Virus record (IMG/VR): IMGVR_UViG_3300045922_000167
Span: 26,889 to 90,888 of that record
DNA length: 64,000 nt
DNA from: a virus
Reading direction: 5' to 3' (one strand)
Position numbers and translations under genes: made by a program. The notes below the pieces were generated by a model that ran no database searches, was not told the origin of the DNA, and saw only the letters and a program-made list of their open reading frames with translations. Shown in pieces: positions 24,904 to 34,264 of the stretch; the first letter of the stretch is position 1, and each line of letters begins with the position of its first letter.

Positions 24904-25509
24904 ATGTCAGTATTAAGTAGAAACAGAATTTTAGAAGAGTTAAAAAAAGGTTCTATTGTCATAGAACCTTTTGATATTGAATTGTTAAGTGAAAATAGTT
25001 ATGATGTAACGTTAGGTAATAAACTTAAATTACAAGTATGTAACGATAATTACAAACTTAATATGGAAATAGATTTAGATGATGATAAGTCTATTCCTGA
25101 TATGTACAAACATCAAGATGGTGGACTTTTAATGACGCCTGATATGACAATATTAGGCGTTACGCAGCAATATACCGAAACATACTTATTCTATCCTAAA
25201 ATGGAAGGGAAAAGTAGTTTAGGTAGACAGTTTTTAGGTTCTGTTGATTTAGCTGGTAGCGGAGATATAGGCTTCAAAGGATATTGGACTCTTGAATTAA
25301 CTACCAGACGAAATGTTAGATTATTCACAGGTATGAAAATAGCTCAACTGCTTTATTATACCGTTGATTGTACTGAAAGTGAATTGAAAAGATTTACTGA
25401 AGCTATGAAAAGTAAAAGTAACACAGGTTACTCTAAAAAAGGAATTGATTCTAGATATAACAATAATGAACAAATTCCTATCGAAGCAAGAAAAAACTAC
25501 GATAAGTAG
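24904..25509 (+). CDS. dCTP deaminase/dUTPase family protein
   Basis: 201 residues. The Dcd pattern is clear: IEPFDIELLSENSYDVTLGN at the N-terminus, then KSSLGRQFLGSVDLAGSGDIGFKGYW and TLELT with the Glu that activates water in deaminases. Dcd enzymes turn dCTP into dUTP (or straight to dUMP), supplying ThyX. A perfect 12-bp stem with a TGTC loop lies in codons 14-23 (24945-24956/24961-24972). It follows a terminator, so it starts a new transcript. Confidence 0.8.
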   Translation: MSVLSRNRILEELKKGSIVIEPFDIELLSENSYDVTLGNKLKLQVCNDNYKLNMEIDLDDDKSIPDMYKHQDGGLLMTPDMTILGVTQQYTETYLFYPKMEGKSSLGRQFLGSVDLAGSGDIGFKGYWTLELTTRRNVRLFTGMKIAQLLYYTVDCTESELKRFTEAMKSKSNTGYSKKGIDSRYNNNEQIPIEARKNYDK

Positions 25510-25570
25510 TTTGTTATGAAACTAAAATTTTTTTAATTTAGCACTTTATTAACCATTTTATTTAAATATT

Positions 25571-26266
25571 ATGTTTAAACCTATCATCACTCCAAAACTA
25601 AGAAAAAGTACAAAAAAGACTATTTTACCTAATGGTCATTTTGTACTAGGCCTAAAAAACATGAAGTTTAATAAGGCCTTTTTAAGAAACGTTATTCAAA
25701 CTGATGAGAACGTAAAAAATGACCCAGTAGCGTATTTTACTATAGCTAATGGTACACAAGGTACGGTTCTTGTTTGTAATCCTATTATTAATAACCCTGT
25801 TAATTATGTATCTCCAACAGTAGTACGAGATGTTTCTCAGAACTACGAACTAGAAGATACAGACTTAGTGTTATTAATGTCTAAGCAACCATTTGCATTA
25901 ACTACTATGAAGTGTTTTAACATTTCAAGTATTGGTGTATCAAATGGTACTGCTGAAGTTATTGACCAACTTATTGGTAAGTATGGTCGTGAAATTCCTA
26001 CAAGCTCTACTGAAGTAGCACTTCGGGATAGCAATGGGAAACTTCAATTAACGCCAAATAACGAACCTATATTTGTTAAGAAAGCAACGTACAACAAGGC
26101 TGTATTTGAATGCTATGCCGTAGCTGTTGTAACTAGTCAAGTAGACGCTAACGCTAAAAGTCCTATTTACGCTTTGTTATTTAAGTTAGTTGATGCAAGT
26201 CAACCTCAAGACAAAGAAAGAATTAATTTAACTAAAACTTTAAGTGCGTTATCTATTCGTAAATAA
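25571..26266 (+). CDS. Unknown protein in its own transcript
   Basis: 231 residues, largely beta-strand by eye, with VKKATYNKAVFECYAVAVV near 166-184. No family recognised. It is bounded by a 60-bp A/T-rich leader and a terminator, a setting often seen for abundant DNA-binding phage proteins, and it is next to a candidate SSB. Single-strand binding or another DNA-coating role is a guess only. Confidence 0.4.
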   Translation: MFKPIITPKLRKSTKKTILPNGHFVLGLKNMKFNKAFLRNVIQTDENVKNDPVAYFTIANGTQGTVLVCNPIINNPVNYVSPTVVRDVSQNYELEDTDLVLLMSKQPFALTTMKCFNISSIGVSNGTAEVIDQLIGKYGREIPTSSTEVALRDSNGKLQLTPNNEPIFVKKATYNKAVFECYAVAVVTSQVDANAKSPIYALLFKLVDASQPQDKERINLTKTLSALSIRK

Positions 26267-26295
26267 ATTAATCTTAAATTAGTCATTCACAACTT

Positions 26296-26321
26296 AGGGC
26301 AGCATTACACTGCCCTTTTTT
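26296..26321 (+). terminator. Intrinsic terminator
   Basis: AGGGCAG (26296-26302) pairs with CTGCCCT (26310-26316) and is followed by TTTTTT. Confidence 0.85.
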
Positions 26322-26364
26322 ATACTCTAATCTTTTAATCTTTAACCTTTATATACAAAATTTT

Positions 26365-27057
26365 ATGTCTAATCAAAACTTTTTCGCAGGCTTTGACGCC
26401 AACAAAATTGAGGAACAATCTGTTTCTATGGTTCCAGGTTTGTACAACAATATTATCGTAGATAATATTCGTTTGTACCCAGCTAAGGATGGTACGTTGA
26501 ATAACGGTGCTAGCATCAAGCTAGTATTTTACCGTTACAATGCAGATGGTATTAAGGAGAAAGCGTATGGTACGTTATGGTTGTTTGCTAAGAACCGTAA
26601 GACACAGCAACCTGAACCTAACAGTTCGCAAGTGTTATCTGTAATAGGTAACTTACTATTACTTATAGGCTTTGACGCTAACAAGGTAACTGAAGAGGTA
26701 CGTAAGTGTACGAATTGGGAAGAGTACGTTAAGTTAATTAATGGATTTATTGATTCGTTACCTGAAGACAGACGTTTAATTCAGCTGTTAGTAATGAACG
26801 CTTATTCTGATAATGAAAAGCGTTATGTAAGACCTGAGGTTAACGTTAACAAGCCTTTCTGTGCGAAGAATAACTCTCAAGAGACTTTACATTTTGATGA
26901 GAGTAAGTTAGTTGCGCCAATTACTACATCTACGGTAGTATTACCACAAGCTGGTAAAGGTATATTACCTACAATGCCTGGTATTCCTAAGCCTGCTGCA
27001 ATACCATCTATGCCAATAATGCCAAAACCTCTTGGAAATACTGGTGAAAGTAAGTAA
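26365..27057 (+). CDS. Candidate single-stranded DNA-binding protein
   Basis: 230 residues. A folded N-terminal part (about 1-180) has GASIKLVFYRYN and YGTLWLFAKN, looking like an OB-type barrel, and the last 45 residues are a Pro/Met-rich disordered tail (MPGIPKPAAIPSMPIMP) of the kind found on phage SSBs and their partners. It stands alone between terminators in the replication arm. The assignment rests on layout rather than sequence motifs. Confidence 0.45.
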   Translation: MSNQNFFAGFDANKIEEQSVSMVPGLYNNIIVDNIRLYPAKDGTLNNGASIKLVFYRYNADGIKEKAYGTLWLFAKNRKTQQPEPNSSQVLSVIGNLLLLIGFDANKVTEEVRKCTNWEEYVKLINGFIDSLPEDRRLIQLLVMNAYSDNEKRYVRPEVNVNKPFCAKNNSQETLHFDESKLVAPITTSTVVLPQAGKGILPTMPGIPKPAAIPSMPIMPKPLGNTGESK

Positions 27058-27140
27058 ATTTGCTACTCGTTTTACCATAATAGTTTTTGTCCATAATTTT
27101 AGAATGAAAGCATAAAGTCGTGATGATTTTAAGGCTTAGC

Positions 27141-27177
27141 CTCCCCTTGATTAACTTCAAGGGGAGTTATTTTTTAA
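27141..27177 (+). terminator. Intrinsic terminator
   Basis: CTCCCCTTGA (27141-27150) pairs with TCAAGGGGAG (27157-27166), then TTATTTTTTAAT. It ends the 26365 transcript. Confidence 0.9.
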
Positions 27178-27265
27178 TGTTATTATTTACTAAGATACAC
27201 TACGCCGTAGTGCAGCGAGTCGCTACCGCTGAGGACAGGGCAGGATTAATTTCCTGCCCTTTTAT
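27178..27265 (+). ncRNA. Possible small RNA between two terminators
   Basis: After the terminator at 27141-27177 there is a GC-richer stretch with CACTAC/GTAGTG (about 27198-27212) and AGCG/CGCT (about 27216-27225), then a second terminator GGGCAGGA (27238-27245) with TCCTGCCC (27252-27259) and TTTTATTT. No gene lies between the two terminators. A short transcript of about 80 nt would end at the second hairpin. A reading frame across this region would have to run through both hairpins and is not credible. Confidence 0.4.
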
Positions 27266-27297
27266 TTATTTTCTTTTAACCTTAAACTATTTTAGTT

Positions 27298-27606
27298 ATG
27301 TACATATTAAAAGACATTACACCTGGAAGTTCGTTTAATAACTTTCCTAAATCAGGTAAGCAATTTCGTAGCTTACGTGATATTAAAAAGTACTTTGATG
27401 ATTCTGAATGTGTTTACGTAGTTGAAGAAATGACTAGTGATTTTGAACCTTCAGACTACTTGATTACAGTATCGTCTGGTGATTGTAAATATAGCGGTAT
27501 GTCATTCAAGGCTATATATAACGTAGATGACTTTGATGATGACTTTGGAGAAGAAGACTATTTAGATTTTGACTATGATAATTACGATGCTGAACATCCT
27601 TATTAA
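27298..27606 (+). CDS. Small acidic protein
   Basis: 102 residues with a strongly acidic C-terminal third (NVDDFDDDFGEEDYLDFDYD). The N-terminus is a mixed alpha/beta domain with no recognised motif. It starts a new gene group after the double terminator and is followed by another acidic protein. A DNA-mimic or anti-restriction role is conceivable from charge alone. Confidence 0.45.
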   Translation: MYILKDITPGSSFNNFPKSGKQFRSLRDIKKYFDDSECVYVVEEMTSDFEPSDYLITVSSGDCKYSGMSFKAIYNVDDFDDDFGEEDYLDFDYDNYDAEHPY

Positions 27607-27617
27607 TTATATCCAAA

Positions 27618-27917
27618 ATGAGACATTTAACTAACGAAGAGTTAACTAGTATTGTAACGAATTTATTCGAGAATTCAGAAATAGAATCTTATTACTTGTA
27701 TTATGATTTTTCTCCTTATGATGATGATGACTTAGTTTTACCAGAAGGGTTACCAATAAGTATTATAGGCTGTACTAAGTACATTAACGAATCTATTATT
27801 TTACTTGCCTCTCCTACTGAGGAGTACGTTTACACCAACAAATGGGGAGTAGAAGTAACCTTAGATGAAGTATTGGAACTTACTACAGACTATATTGGTG
27901 TTAAAGATGACAATTAG
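27618..27917 (+). CDS. Second small acidic protein
   Basis: 99 residues, net acidic, with YYLYYDFSPYDDDDLVLPEG near the N-terminal third. It is 11 bp after the previous acidic gene and 2 bp before the primase gene, so the three are co-transcribed. No motif recognised. Confidence 0.45.
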   Translation: MRHLTNEELTSIVTNLFENSEIESYYLYYDFSPYDDDDLVLPEGLPISIIGCTKYINESIILLASPTEEYVYTNKWGVEVTLDEVLELTTDYIGVKDDN

Positions 27918-27919
27918 TT

Positions 27920-29011
27920 ATGACCGATGAATCTCTAACAGAACAAAAGTTATTTGACGCTGTTACTGAGCTAGAGATATTTAGTTTCGTAATGGGTGTT
28001 GATGTTGTTGTAGGAAAGGCTTATTCATCTCCTTTACGTATAGACATACACCCATCATTTTATATATTTAATTCTGTACGTGGTAGTAATAAACTTATGT
28101 GGAAAGACCACAGTACAGGTGAGTCTGGTAATGTATTTAAGCTCATTGCGTTACTGCATGGGCTTAAATACCCAGATTCGCTTAGATGGGTTAATAGGGA
28201 GATGGGTATAGGTTTACCTGATGACTACATAGATATTTCCGAAAAAGGGTACGCACGTAACGTTCCTAAACGTATTTTTTCTCCTTCTTCATTACCCACT
28301 GAGTACTCACAGAAAGTTAATTCCGTTAAGGAATTTAAATTCGTATATAGATTCTGGGAAATGTACGACTTTGATTATTGGAGTCAATATTGCATCACAC
28401 CAGAAACTCTTACGTTTTATCACGTCAATGCAGTAGATCAAGTTTGGATGAATGACAAGTTCCTATTTAGAAGTACTAAATACGAACCTGTTTATAATTA
28501 TGTATTCGTAAACGAAGTAGACAATACTTTAAGGTATAAAATCTATAAACCTTTAAGTCATAGATCTAGAAAATGGTTAAGTAATTGTAATGTAGATGTT
28601 TTACCTGGATACATACAATTATTATATTTGCAACAGAATGGATACGTATTCGATTCTAATTCATTTCTAGTTATTACAAAGTCTTTGAAAGATACTATGG
28701 TATTACATGAATTAGGTATACTATCTATATCAGTTAATAGTGAAACTTCTGGTATTCCTAAATATCATTTAGAAAATATTATGAAGCTTGGTATTAATAA
28801 ATTTCTAATATTGTACGATAATGACGAAGCTGGAAGATCAAACGCATTAAAATTATCTCAGCAATATTCTATACCAGCCATAGAAATACCTGAAGAATAT
28901 CAAGTAAAAGACATTTCAGATTTAATTAAATATTATGGAAAGAACACGACAAAAGAATTTACGCAATACTTCAAAGAATACGCAGGTTACCCTAGATTAC
29001 AATTACGATAA
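27920..29011 (+). CDS. DNA primase, DnaG type
   Basis: 363 residues. The N-terminal part has HPSFYIFNSVRGSNKLMWKD then GNVFKLIALLHG, the CHC2-like fold of phage primases but without a visible Cys zinc cluster. The TOPRIM domain shows VITKSLKDTMVLHELG and FLILYDNDEAGRSNA (DxD). It would lay down primers for lagging-strand synthesis with the helicase at 23061. A CTCAGTG element lies at 28297. It overlaps the next gene by 77 bp. Confidence 0.8.
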   Translation: MTDESLTEQKLFDAVTELEIFSFVMGVDVVVGKAYSSPLRIDIHPSFYIFNSVRGSNKLMWKDHSTGESGNVFKLIALLHGLKYPDSLRWVNREMGIGLPDDYIDISEKGYARNVPKRIFSPSSLPTEYSQKVNSVKEFKFVYRFWEMYDFDYWSQYCITPETLTFYHVNAVDQVWMNDKFLFRSTKYEPVYNYVFVNEVDNTLRYKIYKPLSHRSRKWLSNCNVDVLPGYIQLLYLQQNGYVFDSNSFLVITKSLKDTMVLHELGILSISVNSETSGIPKYHLENIMKLGINKFLILYDNDEAGRSNALKLSQQYSIPAIEIPEEYQVKDISDLIKYYGKNTTKEFTQYFKEYAGYPRLQLR

Positions 29012-29636
29012 AAGTTTATTTCAAATTAGCTATGTATGTAGAAAAATAGACGATAAAAAAACAAGTATATTTTTTATTATTAATAACTTTCCTATGTGGT
29101 TTGTATTAAGTAAAAAACAAAAAGCTAAGTACAAACCAATTGTAGAAGTATTAGAAGACGGTAGTACAAAACTAGAATACAAACTAGCTAATGCTAACAA
29201 AGTAAATAAACCTAAGTATTGTAAGTTTAATATGCAGCAATTGTATTCAGGTAATTTACATTATAGTGTTAGAGCTAAAATAGTAAAAGAACTTCACGAT
29301 TTGCTAATGCCTACACTAAGACAAGCTGCCAAAGAATTTCCTAAGTTTAATTCAGGAAGGTTTCATATTGAATACACTATGAATCAAATTCCTAACGCAG
29401 CTTCCGTAAGATTAAATAACGAAACTTATACGTACAATACACAGGAAAATAAATCTCGTTGGGATTTGTTTAATACAATAACGCCTTGGATTAAAGTATT
29501 TGAAGATTGTTTGGTGGAATCAAATATACTACCAGACGATTCAGTAAAATTCTTAGTTCAAACAACATATAATTATAATTCAATTAACAGATTAGACAAA
29601 CGCTTTTTATCAGTAACTTTAACACATATATCATAA
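28935..29636 (+). CDS. Candidate RusA-like Holliday junction nuclease
   Basis: 233 residues if the ATG at 28935 is used, which overlaps the primase by 77 bp; a later start is possible. The C-terminal block RWDLFNTITPWIKVFEDCLVE then NILPDDSVKFLVQTTYNY resembles RusA, whose active site uses Asp residues spaced as D...D-x-L...DD. The overall length is greater than RusA (about 120). The family call is tentative. Confidence 0.5.
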   Translation: MERTRQKNLRNTSKNTQVTLDYNYDKSLFQISYVCRKIDDKKTSIFFIINNFPMWFVLSKKQKAKYKPIVEVLEDGSTKLEYKLANANKVNKPKYCKFNMQQLYSGNLHYSVRAKIVKELHDLLMPTLRQAAKEFPKFNSGRFHIEYTMNQIPNAASVRLNNETYTYNTQENKSRWDLFNTITPWIKVFEDCLVESNILPDDSVKFLVQTTYNYNSINRLDKRFLSVTLTHIS

Positions 29637-29637
29637 C

Positions 29638-30693
29638 ATGGAACAAAACATAGAAATCTCATTTGATGTTGATGATTTGTACGATGAGCAGTATTTCGCA
29701 CATCCTAACATTTCGTCATCAGATTTAACTATCTTCAGAGAAGGTGGTTTAACTAACTTCATTTACAAGAAGTATTATAAGAAAACTAATTTAGATACCG
29801 AGTCATTAACTTTAGGTTCGTTAGTACATTGTTTAATACTAGAACCTCAAAAGTTTAATGACAGGTATTACATAATTAGTGGACAAAAGCCGATATCGTT
29901 TAATCAAGAAAAGTTCGCAAGTTTAGTAGCAGGCGGTATGGACGTAATTGAAGCCTATACTAACAGCTATTCTGTTAAAGGAAAGTCTGAAACTAAGATT
30001 AAAGAAGAAGCTGATAAGCTGGCTATGGATTTATTAGCTTATATACAATCTTTATCTCAAGCGCAAGGTAAAATAGTAATAAGCCAAGAGCTATCTTCAT
30101 TAGCTATATCTATGTATAACGAAGGGTATTTAAGACATCCTTGGATACAACAAAATGTAATAAATGCTTGTGGTTGTAGAGGAGATGTAGTACATGTAGA
30201 ACGAGCTGTGTTTTGGGATTGTCCTGTTACGTTAGTACCGCTTAAAGCTAAAATTGATAAGTTAATTATTAACGATAGGTCAAGAACAATTACTGTGTTA
30301 GATTTTAAGACTACTAAAAACGCTGGATTTGGATTCTTAGAATCAATTGAGAAATATCATTATGTGCAACAAGCTGCGTTTTATACGAAAGCATTAAAAG
30401 AATCTAACTTATTGAATGAAGATGAAAAAACGTATAGTATGAGTTATTATCTTATTCCAATTCAATCATCAGAACCAATTCATGCTAATGTTGTACAAAT
30501 ACATAATGATAGTATTCAATATGAAATTGCAAAAATAAACAACACATTAACTCAGTTACAGTCAAAAGGAAATATTCGTATATTTATTAACGAAATATTA
30601 AATAATCCAGAAGATAAACCTGAGTTTAGTACTCTACCTCTTATAGGTTCTGATAATGATGTAAAGGTTTATAATTATGGAGAATATATTTAA
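29638..30693 (+). CDS. RecE/exonuclease VIII-like PD-(D/E)XK nuclease
   Basis: 351 residues. LTLGSLVHCLILEP (about 60-73) is the N-terminal helix pattern of these nucleases, KAKIDKLIINDRSRTITVLDFKTTKN carries the D...(D/E)-x-K active site, and YHYVQQAAFYTKAL is the usual Q-x-x-x-Y motif IV. It would resect double-stranded ends to make 3' tails for the RecT-like protein at 24001. It starts one base after the previous stop and overlaps the next gene by 17 bp. Confidence 0.8.
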   Translation: MEQNIEISFDVDDLYDEQYFAHPNISSSDLTIFREGGLTNFIYKKYYKKTNLDTESLTLGSLVHCLILEPQKFNDRYYIISGQKPISFNQEKFASLVAGGMDVIEAYTNSYSVKGKSETKIKEEADKLAMDLLAYIQSLSQAQGKIVISQELSSLAISMYNEGYLRHPWIQQNVINACGCRGDVVHVERAVFWDCPVTLVPLKAKIDKLIINDRSRTITVLDFKTTKNAGFGFLESIEKYHYVQQAAFYTKALKESNLLNEDEKTYSMSYYLIPIQSSEPIHANVVQIHNDSIQYEIAKINNTLTQLQSKGNIRIFINEILNNPEDKPEFSTLPLIGSDNDVKVYNYGEYI

Positions 30694-31108
30694 GCTTTAT
30701 GATGAGTTCTTTGCACAGTTCAAACCTTATTTAAATGGCGATGTTTGTTTACTTTTTCCTTACAGATTTATATTAGTTACGTACGAAAAAGAAAATATTA
30801 CGCATAAAGCATCTGTATTATTAGGTTATTTTGATGCCAAAGCTGATAATATTTGCAGACTTCAAGTAATATCTCAAGTAGAGTATACAGATGATAGGGA
30901 ATTAGATATACAAGCAGTTGCTTACATCTTATTAACCCTTCTACGTAAAACTGTTTTCGTAGAAGGGTTTAAATTTTTCGCTAAAATGAACTTGCAATTC
31001 GGTGGAGACGAAGATGACTACCTATATAATCTTTGTTTCTCTATACCAGCCACTGAGTTAGAGCGTTATACGCTATTTTACAGTTACACATTTCAACCTG
31101 AAGGTTAA
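30677..31108 (+). CDS. Unknown protein with a long hairpin in its gene
   Basis: 143 residues, no recognised motif; Phe/Leu-rich and acidic. The gene contains AACCCTTCTACG (30934-30945) and its exact complement at 30958-30969, a 12-bp stem extended by A/T pairs, and a CTCAGTG-type element at 31051. It is packed between nuclease and small genes with overlap or one-base spacing, so it is expressed with them. Confidence 0.45.
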   Translation: MENIFKLYDEFFAQFKPYLNGDVCLLFPYRFILVTYEKENITHKASVLLGYFDAKADNICRLQVISQVEYTDDRELDIQAVAYILLTLLRKTVFVEGFKFFAKMNLQFGGDEDDYLYNLCFSIPATELERYTLFYSYTFQPEG

Positions 31109-31402
31109 ATGGAAAATTACATTATACTAATTACAAGTAATACAACTGGAAAAGATAATGAATGGAATACACAATACCATAAACTACCATTCAGTTGTAT
31201 TGAGGAAGCATATAAAGAAGCTGAACGTTTGTGCAAAGAATTAAACAATACGTCAAATTACGAAAGACTTATTGTAGATTGTTTTGTGACAAGCGAAAAG
31301 GCTTTAGAACATACTTTTAAGTGTAACAAGTTTGGTGAGTACTACTATACAGTAATCTTACCAGCAACCCTTAGACATATGAACCGATTAAAACCTATTT
31401 AA
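31109..31402 (+). CDS. Small unknown protein
   Basis: 97 residues, begins at the base after the previous stop. Mixed alpha/beta, with four Cys and no spacing typical of a zinc site. Pattern WNTQYHKLPFSCIEEAYKEA suggests a short ferredoxin-like domain. Function unknown. Confidence 0.45.
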   Translation: MENYIILITSNTTGKDNEWNTQYHKLPFSCIEEAYKEAERLCKELNNTSNYERLIVDCFVTSEKALEHTFKCNKFGEYYYTVILPATLRHMNRLKPI

Positions 31403-31406
31403 AACT

Positions 31407-31994
31407 ATGTATATAATGCAAAGAACTTTAAAAGACTTCAAGAAGCCAACGGCTTCTGATGATCATCCAAATTACGTAGAAGACTACGATTGGACAGCAT
31501 TTGCTACTTCTCCGTTAGTGGAATGGACGCCTGAATTAGTAGAGAGCTATGTAGATATAGCTCCATACTGGTTTTATGGATTATTAGAACTGTTCTTTTA
31601 TACAAAATCTAATAATAAAGATTTAATAGCAGCTGCAAAAAAATGTAAAATAATTAAAAATAAAAGAGTTAATTACTTAAGTTATTTAATTAACGAAGTA
31701 ATAAAAGAAGTTAAAGAAAACTATAAACCTAATCAAGAAGATGAAGAAACTTATCTTAATGATTTAATACATGACGTAGTAGACAGAAACATGCCTATAT
31801 ACTTTGAAACTACTTTAAGTTGTGTACAAAACTTAGACATACAGTATTTACGAGATACTGAATTACATGGTAATGGTAAGTCTCTTATTGATATGATAAA
31901 CGCATGTATTTCAGAGCAGATAGTTAATGAAACTCAAGACGCAATTGAGTCGTGGAAGAAAAATTCAAAATTTAATATAAGCAATCTTTCATAA
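31407..31994 (+). CDS. Unknown acidic helical protein
   Basis: 195 residues from ATG 31407; ATG 31416 is equally possible. The protein is acidic and mostly helical. No motif recognised. It follows four bases after its neighbour in the recombination and nucleotide cluster. Confidence 0.45.
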   Translation: MYIMQRTLKDFKKPTASDDHPNYVEDYDWTAFATSPLVEWTPELVESYVDIAPYWFYGLLELFFYTKSNNKDLIAAAKKCKIIKNKRVNYLSYLINEVIKEVKENYKPNQEDEETYLNDLIHDVVDRNMPIYFETTLSCVQNLDIQYLRDTELHGNGKSLIDMINACISEQIVNETQDAIESWKKNSKFNISNLS

Positions 31995-32004
31995 TTTAAA
32001 AGCT

Positions 32005-32769
32005 ATGGGTACTTCAAATAAATTTACAGAAGTTCAAGTTAATGAGCTTAAAAAAAGACACGAATATTTTAAAAAAAAATATTCGATGAAAGGTGATAAA
32101 ATAGAACGTCTTAGATTATTCGCAGAAGATGAAGAAGTATGTTTTGTATATTTTATTGATGATTTTTGTACAAAATATGTAGTAAAAAAAGCTAAAATTA
32201 GTAAGGTAGAAGAAGCTACATATGGAATATCTAGCACTTATTATAGTTACACCGTAGATTTAGGTTCAAATTTTCATTTTACTTTTGTTGATTATAATTC
32301 TGATATTTATTACTTAGTAGGTAAAAATGAAGATATTATTGCAAGATATCTTACTAAGTATTTAAAACCTTATAACTTAGCTGTTTATTATGAATCTGAT
32401 AACGAAGAAAACAAAGTTTTCGTTATATCAGAAATTGTTGAAGAAAAATTAATAAAACAAAATAATAAAAAACTAATAGGAGTAAAAGATGATGAAAGCA
32501 AGCTAAAGTACACACTAATTCCACACGAAGTAGTTACAGCTTTAGCTAAAGTATTTCATTACGGAGCTACTAAATATCAACCAGATAACTGGAAGCACAT
32601 AGAAGATAAACATAGAATATTAGATGCTCTTTGGAGACATTTAATAGCCTATCTATCAGGTGAGGAAATTGATCAAGAGTCTGGCTTACCACACATAGAT
32701 CATTTACTTACAAATGCTGCGATGTTATCGTATTTTCACACTAATAACAAGAAAGAACAACATGATTGA
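32005..32769 (+). CDS. Two-domain protein with DUF5664-like dNTP pyrophosphohydrolase
   Basis: 254 residues. The first 150 residues are unknown. The C-terminal 90 carry FHYGATKYQPDNWKHI, then DALWRHLIAYLSGEEID and ESGLPHIDHLLTNAAML, which match the all-alpha DUF5664/MazG-like family that hydrolyses dATP and dGTP. Members assist nucleotide-pool shaping and in some phages modified-base synthesis. It shares an eight-base overlap with the helicase gene. Confidence 0.65.
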   Translation: MGTSNKFTEVQVNELKKRHEYFKKKYSMKGDKIERLRLFAEDEEVCFVYFIDDFCTKYVVKKAKISKVEEATYGISSTYYSYTVDLGSNFHFTFVDYNSDIYYLVGKNEDIIARYLTKYLKPYNLAVYYESDNEENKVFVISEIVEEKLIKQNNKKLIGVKDDESKLKYTLIPHEVVTALAKVFHYGATKYQPDNWKHIEDKHRILDALWRHLIAYLSGEEIDQESGLPHIDHLLTNAAMLSYFHTNNKKEQHD

Positions 32770-34264
32770 TTACTCAGAATATCACGAAGAAGACGTATTT
32801 GATTACGTTGAAGAAGAAAACGTAGAGTCAGCTAATAAAGCTGAATACGCAAAAGATCCTTACTACATATTAGAATGTAGAAGAGAAGATATTATCTATA
32901 CAGATGATCAACAAAATACATTAATAGACATAGCTAAACATATTAAAAAGTTTAGCGAAGAATATGAAGAAATTGATGATTTACCAAATAAGTATTTACT
33001 TGTAGAAGGTTTCGCTGGTACAGGTAAAACTACAATAATTGAGAACATCATCAATTATATTAATTATTTGATGGATTTTAGTCCAGTGGTACTAACACCT
33101 ACCAACAAGGCTGGAGTCGTTTTACAAGAGAAATTAAGAGGAATTGAGGGTACTTATGAACTAAGTACCCTTCATTCCAAAATCTATGGGGGTCCTACGG
33201 TAGATAATAAATGGATACCTAAACAAGAGATAATTAAGAACGAGGTTATCTTAATTGACGAATGTTCGATGGTAGATACTCAAGTACTTAACGACCTTTT
33301 AAGTTTGGCTACAAGTAATTGCTTGATTATTATGTTCGGTGATAGCTTCCAGCTAGAACCAGTAGGCGAGAATCCTAATTTATTTACACGTCAAGACTTT
33401 TGGGCTGCTCATTACAAACTAACTCAAGTACGTAGGCAATCGGTAAGTGAGCTACTTAACGTATGTACAGATGTTAGATTAAATAATTCAATGACTGTAA
33501 AGTCTGAATTTTTAGATAATACAATAAGCTATATAGAAAGAATTGATACTTTTACTGAAGCCTACATACAAGCATTGCAGCTAAACGCTGATGCTATGTA
33601 TTTACTATTCAATAATCAAAGTAGGGTAATGTTAAATAACTACGTTAGAGAAAGATTAGGATATACCTCATATGTAGAAGATGGAGAAAAGCTCATATCC
33701 ATAGCAAACAGTTCTTCCTACGGAGACTTTATAGCGAACGGTGAGATAGTAAGAACTTCATATGTAGAAGTAGAAAATATGGAAGTGTTGTCTAAAGCCT
33801 TAGCTGAGATTAAAGTATTTACTCTCAGTGGTCTAGAAGAAAACAAAAAAACTACTGCGGTATTTAGGTTCTTAGCAATTAAAGGTACTGTACATTTATG
33901 TCTAATATTTCCTGATTTAGAGTTATCTTCGTTGCCTCATCAAGTACTTAATAGATGGATTAAAGATAATCCAGACGATGAATTCACTAAGTATTTAATT
34001 AGTATTCGTGCAGTAGCTAACAGTAAGTATGGATTATTTTTAATAAAGGAAGTAGTTATATTAACGTATACTTACGCTATTACTGTACATAAAGCACAAG
34101 GTAGTCAATTTGAATTTGTATGGATTAATACGAATGAAGTACCTAAATCTCCTTATCGTTGGTTTTATACTGCTCTTACAAGAGCTACTAAGAAAGTTTA
34201 CTTACATGGAAATAATATTAAAGTAATTAGAGATAACTTATTTACAAATGAATTACAACGTTGA
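32762..34264 (+). CDS. SF1B DNA helicase, RecD2/Dda type
   Basis: 500 residues from ATG 32762, overlapping the previous stop (ATGATTGA). Walker A FAGTGKTT, motif Ia LTPTNKAG, motif II LIDECSM, motif III GDSFQLEPV, motif IV QVRRQ, motif V AITVHKAQGSQF and motif VI YTALTRATKK are all present. Dda-type helicases move 5'-3' and remodel forks and recombination intermediates. A CTCAGTG element lies at 33824 and a 10-bp hairpin at 33147-33171. Confidence 0.88.
   Translation: MIDYSEYHEEDVFDYVEEENVESANKAEYAKDPYYILECRREDIIYTDDQQNTLIDIAKHIKKFSEEYEEIDDLPNKYLLVEGFAGTGKTTIIENIINYINYLMDFSPVVLTPTNKAGVVLQEKLRGIEGTYELSTLHSKIYGGPTVDNKWIPKQEIIKNEVILIDECSMVDTQVLNDLLSLATSNCLIIMFGDSFQLEPVGENPNLFTRQDFWAAHYKLTQVRRQSVSELLNVCTDVRLNNSMTVKSEFLDNTISYIERIDTFTEAYIQALQLNADAMYLLFNNQSRVMLNNYVRERLGYTSYVEDGEKLISIANSSSYGDFIANGEIVRTSYVEVENMEVLSKALAEIKVFTLSGLEENKKTTAVFRFLAIKGTVHLCLIFPDLELSSLPHQVLNRWIKDNPDDEFTKYLISIRAVANSKYGLFLIKEVVILTYTYAITVHKAQGSQFEFVWINTNEVPKSPYRWFYTALTRATKKVYLHGNNIKVIRDNLFTNELQR

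Noticed and set aside
27120-27338. 72-residue plus frame across the double terminator
   Set aside because: It runs through two strong terminators and overlaps the next gene start.
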